From Sphingomonadales bacterium UBA6171 (GTDB lineage Bacteria > Pseudomonadota > Alphaproteobacteria > Sphingomonadales > Sphingomonadaceae), in contig DITZ01000042.1 in assembly GCA_002422985.1 (NCBI GenBank), positions 1 through 38,034 of the forward strand: DNA of 38,034 bases, in the 5' to 3' direction. Below, piece after piece: positions 17,086 to 23,598 of this stretch (its first letter is position 1; every line of letters starts with the position of its first letter). A program made the translations under genes and the position numbers. Below the pieces are notes generated by a model. It searched no databases and was not told the DNA's origin. It saw only the letters and a list, made by a program, of their open reading frames with translations.

Positions 17086-19001
17086 CGCCGCGGGTCTGGC
17101 CGCAGATGCGCCGCGCGCTGCCGGTCGATCTCGGCGCGCATCCGGGCGCTGCGCGCCGGCTCGGTGGCGGAAAGGTCGCGCGTCTCGCCGGGGTCGGCCG
17201 CCAGATTATACAGCGCGTCTCTCAGGTCGCGGAAACCGGGCTTGTCGGGCTGGCCCCAATATCGCACATATTTATATGCGCCATCGATCATCGCGATCGA
17301 GCCGGTCGTGATCGGGCCGGTGCGCGGGCTGAGCTCGAAGCCCATGGACCAGACCGGCTGTTCGGGAAGCTGCCCGCCCGACAGCAGCGGCAGCAGCGAC
17401 CGGCCCTCCATGCTGCCCGCCGCCGGCTGCCCGCCGGCCAGCGCCAATATGGTGGGTGCCAGATCCGCCTGGCTCACCGGCTGGCTGATGCGGGTGCCGG
17501 GCGCGATGCCGGGGCCATATATGATCAGCGGGATGCGGATCAGGGCATCGTGCAGCATCGGGCCGTTATGGCCGCCATAATCGGGGGTGAAACTTTCGCC
17601 ATGGTCAGCGGAGATGATGACGATGCTGTTGCGCAGCCGCGCCTGCCGCTCCAGCCGCCGGACTTCGGCGGAGACATCGGCATCGACCGATGCGATGAAC
17701 TCGTCATAACGGGCCATGTACAAGGCGTGATCATCGGGCACATCGCGCCAGGCGAACTGATAGGGCGGCGCGCTGTCGCGGAAGCTGCGTTTGCGGGGCG
17801 AGGCATTGAAGCGGCCGATAAAGGGGGCGGGGCCGGCATAGGGATCGTGCGGCGGGATCAGATGCACCCACAGGAACAGCGGCCGGCCGTCGGCCGGGCG
17901 GCGGAACAGGCGGTCTGCTGCTGCCAGCCCCATGCGCGCGTCGCTGTGGCGGCCGGGCTCCCACGCCCGCAGGATGGACAGCGACTGGTTGATACGGACG
18001 ACGACAGGGTCGATCACCCCGATATCGGTGGCGGTGCAGGTCTGCGGCAACCATCTGATGAGCGTGTCGGAACAGGCGTTCAGCATCGGTATCTGGTCGG
18101 TCTCGATGGCATCGAACCAGCGTGCATAGCCATTTTTGCGGATGCCGCCGTAGGGATTGGTGCTGACGGCGCGCAGATTATAGCCCGCCGCATACAGCCG
18201 GGCGGGCAGGGCGGTTGCAATCGATGCGGGATTGGGCCGGGATTTCAGGTGGAAGGCGCCGTGCCGCCAGGGCAGCTGGCCGGTCATCAGCGTGTTGATC
18301 GTGGGCGTGGTGAAGTTGGACCCGGCGACCAGATGCGTGAACTGCGCGCCTTCGCGGCCCAGTTGATCCAGCCCCGGCGTGGTGGGGCGCGGATAGCCCA
18401 TGGACCCGAAATGCCCGTTGGACAGCGTGTCGATGGTGATGAGCAGGATGTCCGGCCGGGCGGCCGGTGCCGGTGGACGGGGCGGCAGTGCTGCGGGCTG
18501 CATCAGCCCGGCGGCGAGCGCGACGAGACCGGCCACGCCGCCGGCACCCGCCAGCAGCAGCGCGGGTGGGCGCGCCGAGGCATAGGTGGCCGGCCACAGC
18601 CAGCCGGCAAGAACGCCCGCAACCACGCAGAGCGCCGCCATGCCCCAGGCGTTGGGCGGGTTGCCGTTCGTCACCTGTTCCAGCCATGGCCGCGCGCCCA
18701 TCCAGCCCGCGAAGATGAAGCCGCTGGCGATGATGATGGCCGGCAGCGCCCGGCCGGCGCGGCTGCGACCCAGCAGCAGGGCCAGCAGCGCCGCCAGCAG
18801 CGCCGATGCCAGCGCAACCGGCAGGTGCAGCAGCCAGCTGGTGCCGAAGGAGAGGAATATCTCCCACCCGCCCTGCATCATGCCGAGCGGCTGGATGTGG
18901 GAGACGAGCATCAGCGGCAGGACAAAGCCCAGCACCGACAGGGCGGCCGCAAGGGCCGTGGCACGGATCAGGCGACCGCGGGAGGCATCCGCCGGTGCCA
19001 C
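17082..19001 (-). CDS. Membrane-anchored sulfatase-fold (alkaline phosphatase superfamily) enzyme with Thr at the nucleophile position
   Basis: About 639 aa: roughly five membrane helices in residues 1-170, then a periplasmic sulfatase-fold domain. Metal-site elements are present: ITIDTLS with Asp191, and SADHGES with Asp and His. The canonical CxPxR segment is replaced by TTPTI (231-235), so Thr231 occupies the place of the formylglycine Cys and the Arg is lost. Thr nucleophiles are known in the EptA phosphoethanolamine and LtaS phosphoglycerol transferases of this superfamily, so phospho-group transfer or hydrolysis is more likely than sulfate-ester hydrolysis. I chose GTG 19001, five bases after the small upstream gene's stop; the frame stays open to 19142. 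Coupled to the sulfotransferase gene. Confidence 0.8.
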   Translation of the reverse strand: MAPADASRGRLIRATALAAALSVLGFVLPLMLVSHIQPLGMMQGGWEIFLSFGTSWLLHLPVALASALLAALLALLLGRSRAGRALPAIIIASGFIFAGWMGARPWLEQVTNGNPPNAWGMAALCVVAGVLAGWLWPATYASARPPALLLAGAGGVAGLVALAAGLMQPAALPPRPPAPAARPDILLITIDTLSNGHFGSMGYPRPTTPGLDQLGREGAQFTHLVAGSNFTTPTINTLMTGQLPWRHGAFHLKSRPNPASIATALPARLYAAGYNLRAVSTNPYGGIRKNGYARWFDAIETDQIPMLNACSDTLIRWLPQTCTATDIGVIDPVVVRINQSLSILRAWEPGRHSDARMGLAAADRLFRRPADGRPLFLWVHLIPPHDPYAGPAPFIGRFNASPRKRSFRDSAPPYQFAWRDVPDDHALYMARYDEFIASVDADVSAEVRRLERQARLRNSIVIISADHGESFTPDYGGHNGPMLHDALIRIPLIIYGPGIAPGTRISQPVSQADLAPTILALAGGQPAAGSMEGRSLLPLLSGGQLPEQPVWSMGFELSPRTGPITTGSIAMIDGAYKYVRYWGQPDKPGFRDLRDALYNLAADPGETRDLSATEPARSARMRAEIDRQRAAHLRPDPRR

Positions 19002-19005
19002 CGGA

Positions 19006-19227
19006 TCAGGCGCGGGAAAACAGCGAGCGCAGCAGCGCGGTGAAGCGGTGCCACAGCGCCACCAGCCATTGCCGCGCGAAGGCCAGCAGCCCCAGCAGCA
19101 CCGCCAGCACGGGATAGATGGCCTGATAGATCTGCCCGCCAATATTGGGATCGATATAGGCGTGCGCCGGCGTGCCCGTCAGCAACAGGGCAAAGACCAA
19201 CAACACCGGCAGCCTCGCATCCTTCAT
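19006..19227 (-). CDS. Small YIDP-motif exported membrane protein
   Basis: A 73-aa protein with a clear Sec signal (basic MKDAR, hydrophobic core, cleavage after AHA). It is followed by YIDPNIGGQIYQ and then a hydrophobic helix of about 20 residues, ending in a basic tail. Small proteins with this YIDPxxGG arrangement are commonly found directly upstream of membrane sulfatase-like genes; their function is not established to my knowledge. ATG 19227 is preferred; TTG 19233 is in frame. Its stop lies 4 bp before the sulfatase-like start, so the two are probably translationally coupled and it may be a partner or assembly factor of that enzyme. Confidence 0.75.
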   Translation of the reverse strand: MKDARLPVLLVFALLLTGTPAHAYIDPNIGGQIYQAIYPVLAVLLGLLAFARQWLVALWHRFTALLRSLFSRA

Positions 19228-19288
19228 CACCAATCAGTTATCGGCAAATACCGGGGAAGACAAGGCCGTCGGCAACGCCGGAGCGGCT

Positions 19289-20872
19289 TCAGTCCGCCAT
19301 GAAGCGCATATAGGCGGGCGTCGTCAGGAAGTCCGGCAGTTCGCGCGCGGTGACCAGGTCCGACAGGATGGTGGCGGCTTCGGCATATCTGCCGGTGGCG
19401 TAGAAATTATCGCCAACTTCTGCCTTCCACGCGGCGAGCTGCCGCTGGATTTCGCTGTTGATAAGGCTCGCCGTCACGGTCGTGCCATCCTCCAGCGCAA
19501 CAGCATGCTGGCGCCACTGCCACAGTTGCGCGCGGCTTATTTCGGCGGTGGCGGCGTCTTCCATCATATTGTGCAGCGGCACCGCGCCCTGCCCGCGCAG
19601 CCAGGCGGCGATATAGCCGATGGCGACATTCACATTCATCGCGACACCGGCGGCTGTTACGCTGCCGGCAGACGGCGTCGTCAGATCTTCGGCGGTTACG
19701 CTGCCTTCGGGGCTTTTTTCCAGCTGATTCGGCCCCGGCATCAGCCGGTCGAACACGTCCAGCGCCACCGGCACCAGGCCCGGATGCGCGACCCAGGTGC
19801 CATCATGGCCCAGATTGGCCTCCCGCTCCTTGTCGGCCCGCACGGCGGCAAAGGCCGCCTCATTCTTCGCCGCATCATCCTTCACCGGAATGAAGGCCGA
19901 CATGCCGCCCATCGCATGCGCCCCGCGCCGGTGGCAGGTGCGGACGACATGGGCTGCATATTTCGCCATGAAGGGCGACGCCATCGTCACCTGCGCGCGG
20001 TCGGGCAGCACCTTGGTGGCGTCGTGGCTCAGGCTCTTGATATAGCTGAAGATATAATCCCAGCGGCCGCAATTGAGCGCCACGATATGATCGCGCAGCT
20101 CATAGAGGATTTCGTCGGCCATGAAGGCAGCGGGCAGGGTTTCAATCAGCACGGTCGCCTTGATGGTGCCCAGCGGCAGACCAAGGATGGATTGCGCGGT
20201 GACGAAGATATTGTTCCACAGCCGCGCTTCCAGATAATGTTCCATCTTCGGCAGATAGAAATAGGGTCCGCTGCCTCTGGCGATGAGCGCGCGGGCATTG
20301 TGGAAGAAATAGAGCGCGAAATCGACGATGGCCCCCGATACCGGTTCTCCATCCACCCGGATATGGGTTTCGGGCAGGTGCCAGCCGCGCGGCCGGGCGA
20401 TCAGCACCGCGGTTTCGGCATTCAGCTTATAGGATTTGCCCTTGTCTTCCAGCGTGATGCTGCCGTTGGCCGCGTCGCGCAGGTTGATCTGCCCGTCCAC
20501 GATATTGTGCCAGGTGGGCGATGTCGCGTCCTCCAGACAGGCCATGAAACATTTGGCACCGCTGTTGAGCGCATTGATGACCATCTTGCGGTCGCACGGC
20601 CCGGTGATTTCCACCCGCCGGTCCTGGAGATCGGCCGGCGTGCCGGCGATGCTCCATTTGCCGTCGCGCACGGCCGATGTTTCCGGGGCGAAGTCGATGG
20701 CGTTGCCGGCGGCCCACCAGCGGCGGCGCTCGGTGCGGGCGCGCAGCAGCGACTGGCGGGTCGGTTCATACATGCGGTGCAGATGGGCGATGAAGGCGAG
20801 CGCGGCCTGCGTCAGGATGGTGTCAAAGCCGGGCTCCATCGCCCCGCGGATTTCGATGCCTGATTCGCTCAT
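19289..20872 (-). CDS. aceB: Malate synthase A
   Basis: Condenses glyoxylate with acetyl-CoA to malate in the glyoxylate bypass. The 527-aa protein matches the short (A-type) isoform in length. It contains ARPRGWHLPE, with the catalytic Arg about 160, and the signature LNCGRWDYIFSYIK at 266-279. NVNVAIGYIAAWLRGQG and MEDAATAEISRAQLWQW lie towards the C-terminus. ATG 20872 has a GAGGA ribosome-binding site 8 nt upstream; a longer start at 20905 is less likely. No isocitrate lyase gene is adjacent. A 167-bp upstream gap separates it from divergent proC. Confidence 0.95.
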   Translation of the reverse strand: MSESGIEIRGAMEPGFDTILTQAALAFIAHLHRMYEPTRQSLLRARTERRRWWAAGNAIDFAPETSAVRDGKWSIAGTPADLQDRRVEITGPCDRKMVINALNSGAKCFMACLEDATSPTWHNIVDGQINLRDAANGSITLEDKGKSYKLNAETAVLIARPRGWHLPETHIRVDGEPVSGAIVDFALYFFHNARALIARGSGPYFYLPKMEHYLEARLWNNIFVTAQSILGLPLGTIKATVLIETLPAAFMADEILYELRDHIVALNCGRWDYIFSYIKSLSHDATKVLPDRAQVTMASPFMAKYAAHVVRTCHRRGAHAMGGMSAFIPVKDDAAKNEAAFAAVRADKEREANLGHDGTWVAHPGLVPVALDVFDRLMPGPNQLEKSPEGSVTAEDLTTPSAGSVTAAGVAMNVNVAIGYIAAWLRGQGAVPLHNMMEDAATAEISRAQLWQWRQHAVALEDGTTVTASLINSEIQRQLAAWKAEVGDNFYATGRYAEAATILSDLVTARELPDFLTTPAYMRFMAD

Positions 20873-20980
20873 CGCCTGGATCCTCACATCTGTATCAGCA
20901 GCCAAGCCGGTCGCTTAGGGGCAAGGCGCGCCGAATGCCAGACCGGCAAAAAGGATGAGCAATTTCGTCGCAGACGCGAT

Positions 20981-20986
20981 TTGACA
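20981..20986 (+). promoter_or_regulatory. Consensus -35 hexamer ahead of proC (weak -10)
   Basis: TTGACA lies in the 168-bp gap shared by divergent aceB and proC, 55-60 bp before the proC start. I see no convincing -10 box at 16-18 bp, so a promoter here is only a suggestion. Nothing else recognisable was found in this gap. Confidence 0.22.
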
Positions 20987-21040
20987 GGTGGCTGGCAGAT
21001 GCCCCCTGCACTTGGGCGGCAAATGCGCTAAGGCCGCGGC

Positions 21041-21919
21041 ATGATACGCTCGCTGAACCCGTCCGCCCTTCTGTCGCACCTCTGGCTGGTGGGCTGTGGT
21101 GCCATGGGTGGCGCGCTGGCTGCCCGCTGGATGGAAGCCGGGCTGCCACCCGAGTCGCTGAGCGTGATTGACCCGTCGCCCACCGCGCTGCCCGCTGCGC
21201 TGTCGCACCGGCTGTTTGCCGATGCGGCGTCGGTTGATACGGCCCCCACGCTGGTCGTGCTGGCGGTGAAGCCGCAGATGGTGGTGACGGTGGCGGCCGG
21301 CCTGCGCGCGGCGCTGGGGGATGGTGCGCCGATGGTGCTTTCCATGCTGGCCGGCGTGCGGGTGCCGGTGCTGGGGCAATTATTCCCCGGATCGGCCATT
21401 GTGCGCATCATGCCCAACACCCCCGCGCGGATCGGGCGCGGCGTCACCGCATTATATGGCCCGGCGCTGGCGGCGGAAGATCGCGCGACGGTGGACGGGC
21501 TGCTGAAGGCCGCCGGCACGACATTGTGGCTGGAGGATGAGCAGAAATTTGACGCGGTGACGGCGCTGTCCGGCTCCGGACCGGCTTTCCTGTTCCGCTT
21601 TGTGGAGGCGATGACAGGCGCGGGGGAGGCGGCCGGGCTGGAGCCGGAAACTTCAGCCTTGCTGGCCATGGAAACCGTGGTCGGTGCCGCGCTGCTGATG
21701 GCGCAGTCCAACGAAAGCCCGGCAGCGCTGCGCGCCAGCGTCACCAGCCCCAATGGCACGACGCAGGCCGGGCTGGATGTGCTGGACGGGGACGGTGCGC
21801 TGTCCTCCCTGCTGCGCCAGACGGTGCGGGCGGCGGCCGAACGGTCCCGCGTGCTGGCGGCGGCGGCGGAAACGGCGATGGAGGCCGGGCAGATGAAGGA
21901 AGCGGTGCGGGCCGGATGA
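21041..21919 (+). CDS. proC: Pyrroline-5-carboxylate reductase
   Basis: Last step of proline synthesis: reduction of 1-pyrroline-5-carboxylate with NAD(P)H. The 292-aa protein has the Rossmann loop VGCGAMGGAL at about 17-26, IMPNTPARIGRG in the middle, and ALSGSGPAFLFRF. It also has the P5CR signature VTSPNGTTQAGLDVL in the C-terminal helical dimerisation domain. Its N-terminal stretch is about 10 residues longer than usual, so a later start is possible, but ATG 21041 is the only ATG before the Rossmann fold. It is a single gene, convergent with the MarR regulator (5-bp gap). Confidence 0.93.
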   Translation: MIRSLNPSALLSHLWLVGCGAMGGALAARWMEAGLPPESLSVIDPSPTALPAALSHRLFADAASVDTAPTLVVLAVKPQMVVTVAAGLRAALGDGAPMVLSMLAGVRVPVLGQLFPGSAIVRIMPNTPARIGRGVTALYGPALAAEDRATVDGLLKAAGTTLWLEDEQKFDAVTALSGSGPAFLFRFVEAMTGAGEAAGLEPETSALLAMETVVGAALLMAQSNESPAALRASVTSPNGTTQAGLDVLDGDGALSSLLRQTVRAAAERSRVLAAAAETAMEAGQMKEAVRAG

Positions 21920-21924
21920 GGCTC

Positions 21925-22482
21925 TTAGCCCGTCGCTTCCTGGGCTGGCCGGCCTGCCGGGTCCGCGCCGCCTGCATCCGTTTGCGCCAGCGCCAGAATC
22001 ATCGCCCGGTCCTCCACCGGGATAAGCCCGGCCAGCACCGCCCAGAAGCCGGTGACGCTGTCCTGCCCCGCCTGCACATAGGCAGCGGCCATCCGCTCTT
22101 TCAGCGCGGTGAATAATTGGGCTTCCAGCGCTGCCCCGCTCGCGTTGAGAATGAGCAGCCGCTGGCGCCGGTCATGCGTGCCGACCCTTTGCTCCACCAG
22201 TTCCAGCCGTACCAGATCCGCCAGCACCCGCGACAGCGACTGTTTGGTGATGTCCAGCAGCCGCAGCAGCTCGAACACCGGCAATCCGGGGCGGCGCGCG
22301 ATGAAATAAAGCGCCCGGTGATGCGCCCGACCCAGCCCCTGCGACGCGAGGATCGTGTCCGGCCCGCGCAGCAGATTGGCATAGCCGAAGTAGACAAGTT
22401 CGATTCCGCGCCTTATTTCCGCTTCGCGCAGAAAGAGCGGGGAGGCCCGTGAGCCAAGCGTGGCGGGAAAAGCGTCAACCAT
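21925..22482 (-). CDS. MarR-family transcriptional regulator
   Basis: A 185-aa winged-helix dimer-type regulator. The DNA-binding part contains LPVFELLRLLDITKQSLSRV (recognition helix region, about 65-84) and the wing HDRRQRLLIL, where the DRRxRLL arginines are the family hallmark. The frame continues upstream without a stop, but ATG 22482 fits the family N-terminus; no good ribosome-binding site precedes it. It is transcribed divergently from ilvE with about 110 bp between starts, an arrangement in which the regulator often controls the neighbour and itself. The ligand is not predictable. Confidence 0.85.
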   Translation of the reverse strand: MVDAFPATLGSRASPLFLREAEIRRGIELVYFGYANLLRGPDTILASQGLGRAHHRALYFIARRPGLPVFELLRLLDITKQSLSRVLADLVRLELVEQRVGTHDRRQRLLILNASGAALEAQLFTALKERMAAAYVQAGQDSVTGFWAVLAGLIPVEDRAMILALAQTDAGGADPAGRPAQEATG

Positions 22483-22593
22483 ATTGACCAATTTTGCCGC
22501 AACATGATAGCGGCCGCAAGCATAACTATGGCGGCCGGATGCCGTTTGGTAAGATTGGCGGCGCCGGGCCGCCGGACCCTTGGGAGACGGTGC

Positions 22594-23481
22594 ATGGCGG
22601 GTGCCAGCTTTGACGATCGTGACGGTTTCATCTGGTTGGACGGCGCGCTGATCCCCTGGCGCGATGCCAATGTGCATATGCTCACCCATGCGATGCACTA
22701 TGCCAGCGCCGTGTTCGAAGGGCAGCGCGCCTATAACGGCACCGTTTATGCGCTTTCGGAACATTGCGAGCGCCTGATCCGGTCCGGCCGGCTGCTGGGC
22801 TTCGAAATCCCCTGGTCGCGCGAGCAGATCGAGGACGCCTGCCGGGCAACGCTGGCCGCCAGCGGCCTGAAGGACGCCTATATGCGCCCGATCGCCTGGC
22901 GCGGCAGCGAGCAGATGGGCGTCGCGGCGCAGCAGTCGAAGGTGCATCTGGGCATCGCCTGCTGGGAATGGGGTGCCTATTTCGGCGAGGATGCGCTCGC
23001 CAAGGGCCTGCGGCTGGAAATCGCGCCCTGGCGCCGGCCCGCACCCTATACCGCGCCGACGCAATCCAAGGCCGCCGGCCTCTACATGATCTGCACCCTG
23101 TCCAAGCATCACGCGGCCGACAATGGCTATGACGACGCCATGATGCTGGACTGGCGCGGACAGGTGGCCGAAGCGACGGGTGCCAACATCTTCTTCGTGA
23201 AGGACGGGGCACTGCACACGCCAACGCCCGATTGCTTCCTGGACGGCATCACCCGCCGTTCGGTCATCCGGCTGGCGCAGGCGCGCGGCATCGGCGTGAT
23301 CGAGCGCGCGATCTGGCCGGAGGAGCTGGACGGCTTCGAGCAATGTTTCCTGACCGGCAGCGCGGCTGAAGTGACGCCGGTGGGCAGCATCGGCCCCTGG
23401 ACTTTCGCGGTAGGCGAGCTGACCCTTCAGCTGATGCGGGACTATGCGGCGCTGGTGCGTGGACAGCTGCCGAACAGCTGA
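22594..23481 (+). CDS. ilvE: Branched-chain amino acid aminotransferase (class IV PLP aminotransferase)
   Basis: Transfers amino groups between glutamate and branched-chain 2-oxoacids. The 295-aa protein has DANVHMLTHAMHYASAVFEG at the N-terminus and AYMRPIAWRG. The PLP-lysine segment TQSKAAGLYMICTLSK follows, then EATGANIFFVKDG and LTGSAAEVTPVGSIG near the C-terminus, a full set for IlvE. ATG 22594 has GGGAGA at 22582-22587 as a ribosome-binding site; upstream in-frame codons are rejected. Close class IV relatives (D-amino acid transferase, ADC lyase) fit the motifs less well. Divergent from a MarR regulator that may control it. Confidence 0.9.
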   Translation: MAGASFDDRDGFIWLDGALIPWRDANVHMLTHAMHYASAVFEGQRAYNGTVYALSEHCERLIRSGRLLGFEIPWSREQIEDACRATLAASGLKDAYMRPIAWRGSEQMGVAAQQSKVHLGIACWEWGAYFGEDALAKGLRLEIAPWRRPAPYTAPTQSKAAGLYMICTLSKHHAADNGYDDAMMLDWRGQVAEATGANIFFVKDGALHTPTPDCFLDGITRRSVIRLAQARGIGVIERAIWPEELDGFEQCFLTGSAAEVTPVGSIGPWTFAVGELTLQLMRDYAALVRGQLPNS

Positions 23482-23513
23482 TCCTTCGCTGATGCAGCAA
23501 TTTGTCGCGGCAG

Positions 23514-23530
23514 CCGGTGCCGGGCACCGG
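23514..23530. repeat. Short palindrome upstream of the export gene
   Basis: CCGGTGCC and GGCACCGG flank a single G, giving a 17-bp near-perfect dyad 33-49 bp after the ilvE stop and about 70-85 bp before the export protein start. A second small dyad (CGGTT-G-AACCG) overlaps its right end. It could be an operator or an ilvE terminator stem, but there is no T-tract. Confidence 0.4.
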
Positions 23531-23598
23531 TTGAACCGTACCGGGATTTAACAGAACTGCCGTTGACCTTGCCTGCCGCGAAGGCCAAAGGGGGCCGA

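Noticed and set aside
22483..23343. Upstream extension of the MarR frame across ilvE
   Set aside because: It is antisense to ilvE and not regulator-like; the MarR fold is complete from ATG 22482.
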